The notes under the pieces: model-generated | Database searches by the model: none | The model's input: only the letters and a program-made list of their open reading frames with translations | What the model was told of the DNA's origin: nothing | Assembly (NCBI GenBank): GCA_030762895.1 | Contig: CM061066.1 | Location: forward strand, 9,762,047-9,826,046 | Direction: 5' to 3' | Origin: Sophora flavescens | Lineage: Eukaryota; Streptophyta; Magnoliopsida; Fabales; Fabaceae | DNA length: 64,000 nt | Position numbers and translations under genes: made by a program | In this document: one piece after another, positions 12,301 through 22,680 of the stretch | How positions within the stretch are numbered: position 1 is the stretch's first letter | Layout of the letters: each line of letters starts with the position of its first letter

Positions 12301-15189
12301 CGAATTAGGGTTTTGGTATAAATTTAGGGTTTAGGATCAAAATTAGGATTTTGGGTGAAAATTAGGGTTTAGGCTTTGAATTAGGGTTTAGGGTTAAAAT
12401 TAGGGTTTAGGCTTTCAATTAGGATTTTCTTTTTAAAATAGGGTTTTTTGTCAGAATTAGGGTTTTGGGTTATAATTTGGGTTTTGGGTCAAAATTTCGA
12501 TTTTGGGTCAAAATTAGGGTTTCGGGTTTGAATTAGGGTATTGGGTCAAAATTCTGGTTTTGGGTCAAAAAAATGATTAGAATTAAGGTTTTGCGTTAAA
12601 ATTAGGGATTACGGTCAAAAATACGGTTCTGGGTCAAATGGGTTTTGGGTCAAAAATAGGGTTCGAATTAGGGTTTTGGATCAGAATTAGGATTTTGGGC
12701 CAGAATTAGGGTTTTTGGGTCAGGATTAGGGTTTTGGGTCAGAATTAGGGTTTTGGGTTTTTTTGGGTCAAAATTTCGGTTTCGGGTCCAAATTAGGGTT
12801 TTGGGTCAAAATTAGGGTTCTGGGTTAAATTTAGGGTCTTGGGACAAAAATAGGGTTCGTATTAGGGTTTTGGGGTCAGAATTTGGGTTTTGGGTTATTT
12901 TGGGTCAAAATTTCGGTTTTGGGTCCAAATTAGGGTTTTGGGTCAAAATTAGGGTTTTGAGTAAAAAATATTGGTTTTTGGGGCAAAAATAGGGTTAGAA
13001 TTAGGGTTTTGGGTCTAAATTAGGGTTAGAATTTGGGTTTTGGGTCAAATTTTGGGTTTTGGGTGAAAATTAAGGAGTCGGGTTTTGAGTTAAAAAAAGG
13101 GTTTTGGGACAAAAATAGGGTTAGAATTAGGGTTATTGGTCAAATTTAGGGTTCTGGGTTAAATTTAGGGTTTTGGTTCAAATTTAGGGTTTAGGATCAA
13201 AATTAGGATTTTGGGTCAAAATTAGGGTTTAGGCTTTGAATTAGGGTTTAGGCTTTCAATTAGGATTTTGGGTTTAAAATAAGGTTTTTTGTCAGAATTA
13301 GGGTTTTGGGTCAGAGTTAGGGTTTTGGGTCAAAATTAGGGCTCTGGGTTATAATTTGGGTTTTGGGTCAAAATTTCGATTTTGGGTCAAAATTAGGGTT
13401 TCGGGTTTGAATTAGGGTTTTGGGTCAAATTTAGGGTTTTGGGTTTGAATTTGGTTTTTGAGTTAAAAATAGGGTTTTGGGTCAAAAATAGGATTAGAAT
13501 TTAGGTTTTGCGTTAAAATTAGGGATAAGGGTCAAAAAAGGGTTCCGGGTCAAATGGGTTTTGGGTCAAAAATAGGGTTCGAATAAGGGTTTTGGATCAG
13601 AATTAGGGTTTTGCGCCAGAATTAGGGTTTTGGGTCGAATTAGGGTTTTGGGTCAAAATTAGCTTTGGGTTATTTTGGGTCAAAATTTATTTGGGTCAAA
13701 ATTTCGGTTTCGGGTCAAAATTAGGGTTTAGGGTTTGAATTTGGGTTTTCAGTAAAAAAAATAGGGTTTTGGGACAAAAATAGGGTTAGAAATAGGGTTT
13801 TTGGGTCTAAATTAGGGTTATTGGTCAAATTTAGGGTTCTGGGTTAAATTTAGGGTCAAAATTTAGGGGTTTGGATTAAAATTAGGGTTCTGGGTTAAAT
13901 TTAGGGTTTTTGGACAAAAAAAGGGTTCGAATTAGGGTTTTGGTATAAATTTAGGGTTTAGGATCAAAATTAGGATTTTGGGTGAAAATTAGGGTTTAGG
14001 CTTTGAATTAGGGTTTAGGGTTAAAATTAGGGTTTAGGCTTTCAATTAGGATTTTCTTTTTAAAATAGGGTTTTTTGTCAGAATTAGGGTTTTGGGTTAT
14101 AATTTGGGTTTTGGGTCAAAATTTCGATTTTGGGTCAAAATTAGGGTTTCGGGTTTGAATTAGGGTTAATTAGGGTATTGGGTCAAAAAAATGATTAGAA
14201 TTAAGGTTTTGCGTTAAAATTAGGGATTACGGTCAAAAATACGGTTCTGGGTCAAATGGGTTTTGGGTCAAAAATAGGGTTCGAATTGGGGTTTTGGATC
14301 AGAATTAGGATTTTGGGCCAGAATTAGGGTTTTTGGGTCAGGATTAGGGTTTTGGGTCAGAATTAGGGTTTTGGGTTTTTTTGGGTCAAAATTTCGGTTT
14401 CGGGTCCAAATTAGGGTTTTGGGTCAAAATTAGGGTTCTGGGTTAAATTTAGGGTCTTGGGACAAAAATAGGGTTCGTATTAGGGTTTTGGGGTCAGAAT
14501 TTGGGTTTTGGGTTATTTTGGGTCAAAATTTCGGTTTTGGGTCAAAATTAGGGTTTTGGGTCAAAATTAGGGTTTTGAGTAAAAAATATTGGTTTTTGGG
14601 GCAAAAATAGGGTTAGAATTAGGGTTTTGGGTCTAAATTAGGGTTAGAATTTGGGTTTTGGGTCAAATTTTGGGTTTTGGGTGAAAATTAAGGAGTCGGG
14701 TTTTGAGTTAAAAAAGGGTTTTGGGACAAAAATAGGGTTAGAATTAGGGTTATTGGTCAAATTTAGGGTTCTGGGTTAAATTTAGGGTTTTGGTTCAAAT
14801 TTAGGGTTTAGGATCAAAATTAGGATTTTGGGTCAAAATTAGGGTTTAGGCTTTGAATTAGGGTTTAGGCTTTCAATTAGGATTTTGGGTTTAAAATAAG
14901 GTTTTTTGTCAGAATTAGGGTTTTGGGTCAGAGTTAGGGTTTTGGGTCAAAATTAGGGCTCTGGGTTATAATTTGGGTTTTGGGTCAAGATTTCGATTTT
15001 GGGTCAAAATTAGGGTTTCGGGTTTGAATTAGGGTTTTGGGTCAAATTTAGGGTTTTGGGTTTGAATTTGGTTTTTGAGTTAAAAATAGGGTTTTGGGTC
15101 AAAAATAGGATTAGAATTTAGGTTTTGCGTTAAAATTAGGGATAAGGGTCAAAAAAGGGTTCCGGGTCAAATGGGTTTTGGGTCAAAAA

Positions 15190-15245
15190 TAGGGTTAGTA
15201 TACGGGTTTTGTCTCAGATTTTGGGTTTTCGGGCAGACTTAGGGT
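15190..15245 (+). repeat. Local cluster of substitutions in the unit starting at 14588
   Basis: Where other units read GTTCGAATAAGGG and then TTGCGCCAGAATT, this copy reads GTTAGTATACGGG, then GTCTCAGATTTTGGG and TCGGGCAGACTT. About a dozen differences fall within some 55 bp while both flanks match the other units closely. Either an error patch in the assembly consensus or a gene-conversion tract from an unseen divergent unit. Confidence 0.7.
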
Positions 15246-15884
15246 TTTTGGGTCAGAATTAGGGTTTTGGGTCAAAATTAAAGCTTTGGGTTATTTTGGG
15301 TCCAAATTTCGGTTTCGGGTCAAAATTAGGGTTTAGGGTTTGAATTTGGGTTTTCAGTAAAAAAATAGGGTTTTGGGACAAAAATAGGGTTAGAAATAGG
15401 GTTTTTGGGTCTAAATTAGGGTTATTGGTCAAATTTAGGGTTCTGGGTTAAATTTAGGGTCAAAATTTAGGGGTTTGGATTAAAATTAGGGTTCTGGGTT
15501 AAATTTAGGGTTTTTGGACAAAAAAAGGGTTCGAATTAGGGTTTTGGTATAAATTTAGGGTTTAGGATCAAAATTAGGATTTTGGGTGAAAATTAGGGTT
15601 TAGGCTTTGAATTAGGGTTTAGGGTTAAAATTAGGGTTTAGGCTTTCAATTAGGATTTTCTTTTTAAAATAGGGTTTTTTGTCAGAATTAGGGTTTTGGG
15701 TTATAATTTGGGTTTTGGGTCAAAATTTCGATTTTGGGTCAAAATTAGGGTTTCGGGTTTGAATTAGGGTATTGGGTCAAAAAAATGATTAGAATTAAGG
15801 TTTTGCGTTAAAATTAGGGATTACGGTCAAAAATACGGTTCTGGGTCAAATGGGTTTTGGGTCAAAAATAGGGTTCGAATTGGG

Positions 15885-16085
15885 GTTTTGGATCAATTAG
15901 GATTTTGGGGAATTAGGGTTTTGGGTCGGGATTAGGGTTTTGGGTCGGAATTAGGGTTTTGGGTTTTTTGGGTCAAATTTGGTTTGGTCCAAATTAGGGT
16001 TTTGGGTCAAAATTAGGGTTTGGGTTAAATTTAGGGTCTTTTGACAAAAATAGGGTTCGTATTAGGTTTTATGTGTCAGATTTTT
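15885..16085 (+). repeat. Indel-rich patch at the end of the same unit
   Basis: Compared with the equivalent stretch at about 17450-17660, this patch has lost short pieces repeatedly: CAGAATT becomes CAATT, GGGCCAGAATT becomes GGGGAATT, TTTCGGTTTCGGGTCC becomes TTTGGTTTGGTCC, and GTTCTGGG becomes GTTTGGG. The reading stays satellite throughout. The pattern, loss of bases around C and CG, looks more like consensus error than natural divergence. Confidence 0.65.
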
Positions 16086-17252
16086 GGTTTTGGGTTATTT
16101 TGGGTCAAAATTTCGGTTTTGGGTCCAAATTAGGGTTTTGGGTCAAAATTAGGGTTTTGAGTAAAAAATATTGGTTTTTGGGGCAAAAATAGGGTTAGAA
16201 TTAGGGTTTTGGGTCTAAATTAGGGTTAGAATTTCGGTTTTGGGTCAAATTTTGGGTTTTGGGTGAAAATTAAGGAGTCGGGTTTTGAGTTAAAAAAGGG
16301 TTTTGGGACAAAAATAGGGTTAGAATTAGGGTTATTGGTCAAATTTAGGGTTCTGGGTTAAATTTAGGGTTTTGGTTCAAATTTAGGGTTTAGGATCAAA
16401 ATTAGGATTTTGGGTCAAAATTAGGGTTTAGGCTTTGAATTAGGGTTTAGGCTTTCAATTAGGATTTTGGGTTTAAAATAAGGTTTTTTGTCAGAATTAG
16501 GGTTTTGGGTCAGAGTTAGGGTTTTGGGTCAAAATTAGGGCTCTGGGTTATAATTTGGGTTTTGGGTCAAGATTTCGATTTTGGGTCAAAATTAGGGTTT
16601 CGGGTTTGAATTAGGGTTTTGGGTCAAATTTAGGGTTTTGGGTTTGAATTTGGTTTTTGAGTTAAAAATAGGGTTTTGGGTCAAAAATAGGATTAGAATT
16701 TAGGTTTTGCGTTAAAATTAGGGATAAGGGTCAAAAAAGGGTTCCGGGTCAAATGGGTTTTGGGTCAAAAATAGGGTTCGAATAAGGGTTTTGGATCAGA
16801 ATTAGGGTTTTGCGCCAGACTTAGGGTTTTTGGGTCAGAATTAGGGTTTTGGGTCAAAATTAAAGCTTTGGGTTATTTTGGGTCCAAATTTCGGTTTCGG
16901 GTCAAAATTAGGGTTTAGGGTTTGAATTTGGGTTTTCAGTAAAAAAATAGGGTTTTGGGACAAAAATAGGGTTAGAAATAGGGTTTTTGGGTCTAAATTA
17001 GGGTTATTGGTCAAATTTAGGGTTCTGGGTTAAATTTAGGGTCAAAATTTAGGGGTTTGGATTAAAATTAGGGTTCTGGGTTAAATTTAGGGTTTTTGGA
17101 CAAAAAAAGGGTTCGAATTAGGGTTTTGGTATAAATTTAGGGTTTAGGATCAAAATTAGGATTTTGGGTGAAAATTAGGGTTTAGGCTTTGAATTAGGGT
17201 TTAGGGTTAAAATTAGGGTTTAGGCTTTCAATTAGGATTTTCTTTTTAAAAT

Positions 17253-17262
17253 AGGGTTTTGG
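17253..17262 (+). repeat. Loss of one 19-bp monomer
   Basis: Neighbouring units have ATAGGGTTTTTTGTCAG followed by AATTAGGGTTTTGGGTTAT. Here ATAGGGTTTTGGGTTAT is directly joined, a deletion of 19 bp with no other change nearby. Confidence 0.85.
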
Positions 17263-17917
17263 GTTATAATTTGGGTTTTGGGTCAAAATTTCGATTTTGG
17301 GTCAAAATTAGGGTTTCGGGTTTGAATTAGGGTATTGGGTCAAAAAAATGATTAGAATTAAGGTTTTGCGTTAAAATTAGGGATTACGGTCAAAAATACG
17401 GTTCTGGGTCAAATGGGTTTTGGGTCAAAAATAGGGTTCGAATTGGGGTTTTGGATCAGAATTAGGATTTTGGGCCAGAATTAGGGTTTTTGGGTCAGGA
17501 TTAGGGTTTTGGGTCAGAATTAGGGTTTTGGGTTTTTTTGGGTCAAAATTTCGGTTTCGGGTCCAAATTAGGGTTTTGGGTCAAAATTAGGGTTCTGGGT
17601 TAAATTTAGGGTCTTGGGACAAAAATAGGGTTCGTATTAGGGTTTTGGGGTCAGAATTTGGGTTTTGGGTTATTTTGGGTCAAAATTTCGGTTTTGGGTC
17701 CAAATTAGGGTTTTGGGTCAAAATTAGGGTTTTGAGTAAAAAATATTGGTTTTTGGGGCAAAAATAGGGTTAGAATTAGGGTTTTGGGTCTAAATTAGGG
17801 TTAGAATTTGGGTTTTGGGTCAAATTTTGGGTTTTGGGTGAAAATTAAGGAGTCGGGTTTTGAGTTAAAAAAGGGTTTTGGGACAAAAATAGGGTTAGAA
17901 TTAGGGTTATTAGTCAA

Positions 17918-17932
17918 ATTTAGGGTTTTGGT
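17918..17932 (+). repeat. Loss of one 19-bp monomer
   Basis: Other units read CAAATTTAGGGTTCTGGG and then TTAAATTTAGGGTTTTGG. Here CAAATTTAGGGTTTTGG is joined directly, so TTCTGGGTTAAATTTAGGG (19 bp) is missing. Confidence 0.85.
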
Positions 17933-19717
17933 TCAAATTTAGGGTTTAGGATCAAAATTAGGATTTTGGGTCAAAATTAGGGTTTAGGCTTTGAATTAGG
18001 GTTTAGGCTTTCAATTAGGATTTTGGGTTTAAAATAAGGTTTTTTGTCAGAATTAGGGTTTTGGGTCAGAGTTAGGGTTTTGGGTCAAAATTAGGGCTCT
18101 GGGTTATAATTTGGGTTTTGGGTCAAAATTTTGATTTTGGGTCAAAATTAGGGTTTCGGGTTTGAATTAGGGTTTTGGGTCAAATTTAGGGTTTTGGGTT
18201 TGAATTTGGTTTTTGAGTTAAAAAAAGGGCTTTGGGTCAAAAATAGGATTAGAATTTAGGTTTTGCGTTAAAATTAGGGATAAGGGTCAAAAAAGGGTTC
18301 CGGGTCAAATGGGTTTTGGGTCAAAAATAGGGTTCGAATAAGGGTTTTGGATCAGAATTAGGGTTTTGCGCCAGACTTAGGGTTTTTGGGTCAGAATTAG
18401 GGTTTTGGGTCAAAATTAAAGCTTTGGGTTATTTTGGGTCAAAAATTCGTTTTCTGGTCATAATTAGGGTTTAGGGTTTGAATTTTGGTTATCAGTAAAA
18501 AAAATAGGGTTTTGGGACAAAAATAGGGTTAGAATTAGGGTTTTGGGTCTAAATTAGGGTTATTGGTCAAATTTAGGGTTAAGGTTAAATTTAGTTTAGG
18601 GTCAAAATTTAGGGGTTTGGATTAAAATTAGGGTTCTGGGTTAAATTTAGGGTTTTTGGACAAAAAAAGGGTTCGAATTAGGGTTTTGGTATAAATTTAG
18701 GGTTTAGGATCAAAATTAGGATTTTGGGTGAAAATTAGGGTTTAGGCTTTGAATTAGGGTTTAGGGTTAAAATTAGGGTTTAGGCTTTCAATTAGGATTT
18801 TCTTTTTAAAATAGGGTTTTTTGTCAGAATTAGGGTTTTGGGTTATAATTTGGGTTTTGGGTCAAAATTTCGATTTTGGGTCAAAATTAGGGGTTTGGGT
18901 TTGAATTATGGTAGTGGGTCAAAAAAATGATTAGAATTAAGGTTTTGCGTTAAAATTAGGGATTACGGTCAAAAATACGGTTCTGGGTCAAATGGGCTTT
19001 GGGTCAAAAATAGGGTTCGAATTAGGGTTTTGGATCAAATTAGGATTTTGGGCCAGAATTAGGGTTTTTGGGTCAGGATTAGTGTTTTGGGCCAGAATTA
19101 GGGTTTTGGGTTATTTTGGGTCAAAATTTCTGTTTCAGGTCCAAATTAGGGTTTTGGGTCAAAATTAGGGTTCTGGGTTAAATTTAGGGTCTTGGGTCAA
19201 AAATAGGGTTCGTATTAGGGTTTTCGGGTCAGAATTAGGGTTTTGGGTTATTTTGGGTCAAAATTTTGGTTTTGCGTCAAAATTAGGGATTGGGTCAAAA
19301 TTAGGGTTTTAAGTAAAAAATATTGGTTTGGGGGGCAAAAATAGGGTTAGAATTAGGGTTTTGGGTCTGAATTAGTGTTAGAATTTGGGGTTTGGGTCAA
19401 ATTTTGGGTTTTGGGTCAAAATTAAGGTGTCGGGTTTTGAGTTAAAAAAAGGGTTTTGGGACAAAAATAGGGTTAGAATTAGGGTTATTGGTCAAATTTA
19501 GGGTTCTGGGTTAAATTTAGGGTTTTGGTTCAAATTTAGGGTTTAGGATCAAAATTAGGATTTTGGGTCAAAATTAGGGTTTAGGCTTTGAATTAGGGTT
19601 TAGGCTTTCAATTAGGATTTTGGGTTTAAAATAAGGTTTTTTGTCAGAATTAGGGTTTTGGGTCAGAGTTAGGGTTTTGGGTCAAAATTAGGGCTCTGGG
19701 TTATAATTTGGGTTTTG

Positions 19718-19740
19718 GGTCAAAATTAGGGTTTCGGGTT
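19718..19740 (+). repeat. Loss of one 19-bp monomer (TTTCGATTTTGGG variant)
   Basis: The TTTCGATTTTGGG monomer that follows TTATAATTTGGG in the other units is absent; the sequence passes straight to AAAATTAGGGTTTCGGG. The loss is 19 bp, and in the opposite direction to the gain of the same variant at 9301. Confidence 0.8.
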
Positions 19741-20214
19741 TGAATTAGGGTTTTGGGTCAAATTTAGGGTTTTGGGTTTGAATTTGGTTTTTGAGTTAAA
19801 AATAGGGTTTTGGGTCAAAAATAGGATTAGAATTTAGGTTTTGCGTTAAAATTAGGGATAAGGGTCAAAAAAGGGTTCCGGGTCAAATGGGTTTTGGGTC
19901 AAAAATAGGGTTCGAATAAGGGTTTTGGATCGAAATTAGGGTTTTCGCAAGGGCTTAGGGTTTTTGGGTCAGAATTAGGGTTTTGGGTCAAAATTAAAGC
20001 TTTGGGTTATTTTGGGTCCAAATTTCGGTTTCGGGTCCAAATTAGGGTTTAGGGTTTGAATTTGGGTTTTCAGTAAAAAAATAGGGTTTTGGGACAAAAA
20101 TAGGGTTAGAAATAGGGTTTTTGGGTCTAAATTAGGGTTATTGGTCAAATTTAGGGTTCTGGGTTAAATTTAGGGTCAAAATTTAGGGGTTCGGATTAAA
20201 ATTAGGGTTCTGGG

Positions 20215-20235
20215 TTAAATTTAGGGTTTAGGATC
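20215..20235 (+). repeat. 50-bp deletion between AAATTTAGGG direct repeats
   Basis: In other units (for example about 18640-18710) two copies of AAATTTAGGG flank a segment containing TTTTTGGACAAAAAAAGGG and GGTATAAATT. Here one copy and the intervening segment are gone, a loss of exactly 50 bp. This explains why the unit 19322-20849 is the shortest (1528 bp). It is the signature of slippage or single-strand annealing between short direct repeats. Confidence 0.85.
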
Positions 20236-22269
20236 AAAATTAGGATTTTGGGTGAAAATTAGGGTTTAGGCTTTGAATTAGGGTTTAGGGTTAAAATTAG
20301 GGTTTAGGCTTTCAATTAGGATTTTCTTTTTAAAATAGGGTTTTTTGTCAGAATTAGGGTTTTGGGTTATAATTTGGGTTTTGGGTCAAAATTTCGATTT
20401 TGGGTCAAAATTAGGGTTTCGGGTTTGAATTAGGGTATTGGGTCAAAAAAATGATTAGAATTAAGGTTTTGCGTTAAAATTAGGGATTACGGTCAAAAAT
20501 GGTGTTCTGCGTCAAATGGGTTTTGGGTCAAAAATAGGGTTCGAATTGGGGTTTTGGATCAGAATTAGGATTTTGGGCCAGAATTAGGGTTTTTGGGTCA
20601 GGATTAGGGTTTTGGGTCAGAATTAGGGTTTTGGGTTTTTTTTGGGTCAAAATTTCGGTTTCGGGTCCAAATTAGGGTTTTGGGTCAAAATTAGGGTTCT
20701 GGGTTAAATTTAGGGTCTTGGGACAAAAATAGGGTTCGTATTAGGGTTTTGGGAATTGGAATTTGGGTTTTGGGTTATTTTGGGTCAAAATTTCGGTTTT
20801 GGGTCCAAATTAGGGTTTTGGGTCAAAATTAGGGTTTTGAGTAAAAAATATTGGTTTTTGGGGCAAAAATAGGGTTAGAATTAGGGTTTTGGGTCTAAAT
20901 TAGGGTTAGAATTTGGGTTTTGGGTCAAATTTTGGGTTTTGGGTGAAAATTAAGGAGTCGGGTTTTGAGTTAAAAAAAGGGTTTTGGGACAAAAATAGGG
21001 TTAGAATTAGGGTTATTGGTCAAATTTAGGGTTCTGGGTTAAATTTAGGGTTTTGGTTCAAATTTAGGGTTTAGGATCAAAATTAGGATTTTGGGTCAAA
21101 ATTAGGGTTTAGGCTTTGAATTAGGGTTTAGGCTTTCAATTAGGATTTTGGGTTTAAAATAAGGTTATTTGTCAGAATTAGCGTGTTGGGTCAGAGTTAG
21201 GGTTTTGGGTCAAAATTAGGGCTCTGGGTTATAATTTGGGTTTTGGGTCAAAATTTCGATTTTGGGTCAAAATTAGGGTTTCGGGTTTGAATTAGGGTTT
21301 TGGGTCAAATTTAGGGTTTTGGGTTTGAATTTGGTTTTTGAGTTAAAAATAGGGTTTTGGGTCAAAAATAGGATTAGAATTTAGGTTTTGCGTTAAAATT
21401 AGGGATAAGGGTCAAAAAAGGGTTCCGGGTCAAATGGGTTTTGGGTCAAAAATAGGGTTCGAATAAGGGTTTTGGATCAGAATTAGGGTTTTGCGCCAGA
21501 CTTAGGGTTTTTGGGTCAGAATTAGGGTTTTGGGTCAAAATTAAAGCTTTGGGTTATTTTGGGTCCAAATTTCGGTTTCGGGTCCAAATTAGGGTTTAGG
21601 GTTTGAATTTGGGTTTTCAGTAAAAAAATAGGGTTTTGGGACAAAAATAGGGTTAGAAATAGGGTTTTTGGGTCTAAATTAGGGTTATTGGTCAAATTTA
21701 GGGTTCTGGGTTAAATTTAGGGTCAAAATTTAGGGGTTTGGATTAAAATTAGGGTTCTGGGTTAAATTTAGGGTTTTTGGACAAAAAAAGGGTTCGAATT
21801 AGGGTTTTGGTATAAATTTAGGGTTTAGGATCAAAATTAGGATTTTGGGTGAAAATTAGGGTTTAGGCTTTGAATTAGGGTTTAGGGTTAAAATTAGGGT
21901 TTAGGCTTTCAATTAGGATTTTCTTTTTAAAATAGGGTTTTTTGTCAGAATTAGGGTTTTGGGTTATAATTTGGGTTTTGGGTCAAAATTTCGATTTTGG
22001 GTCAAAATTAGGGTTTCGGGTTTGAATTAGGGTATTGGGTCAAAAAAATGATTAGAATTAAGGTTTTGCGTTAAAATTAGGGCTGACGGTCAAAAATACG
22101 GTTCTGGGTCAAATGGGTTTTGGGTCAAAAATAGGGTTCGAATTGGGGTTTTGGATCAGAATTAGGATTTTGGGCCAGAATTAGGGTTTTTGGGTCAGGA
22201 TTAGGGTTTTGGGTCAGAATTAGGGTTTTGGGTTTTTTTGGGTCAAAATTTCGGTTTCGGGTCCAAATT

Positions 22270-22680
22270 AGGGTTTTGGGTCAAATAGGGTTGGGGGGGT
22301 TAAATTTAGGGTCTTGGGACAAAAATAGGGTTTATTAGGGTTTTGGGTCAAATTTGGGTTTTGGGTTATTTTGGGTCAAAATTGGGTTTGGGTCAAATTT
22401 GGGTTTTGCGTCAAAATTAGGGTTTTGAGTAAAAATTTGGTTTTGGGGCAAAAATAGGGTTAGAATTAGGGTTTTGGGTCTAAATTAGGGTTTGGTTTTC
22501 GGTTTTGGGTCAAATTTTGGGTTTTGGGTCACAATAAAGGAGTCGGGTTTTGAGTTAAGGGTTTGGGGTTTAGGGTTAGAATTAGGGTTATTGGTCAAAT
22601 TTAGGGTTTGGGTTAAATTTAGGGTTTTGGTTCAAATTTAGGGTTTAGGATCAAAATTAGGATTTTGGGTTTGGGTTTAG
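22270..22680 (+). repeat. Indel-rich patch in the 1.58-kb array
   Basis: Many small losses against the neighbouring units: GTTCTGGGTT appears as GTTGGGGGGGTT, AAAAATATTGG as AAAAATTTGG, and GAGTTAAAAAAGGG as GAGTTAAGGG. The unit remains recognisable on both sides. Similar patches occur at about 23140-23560 and through much of 25900-28800, so the quality of the left array falls as the gap is approached. Confidence 0.7.
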
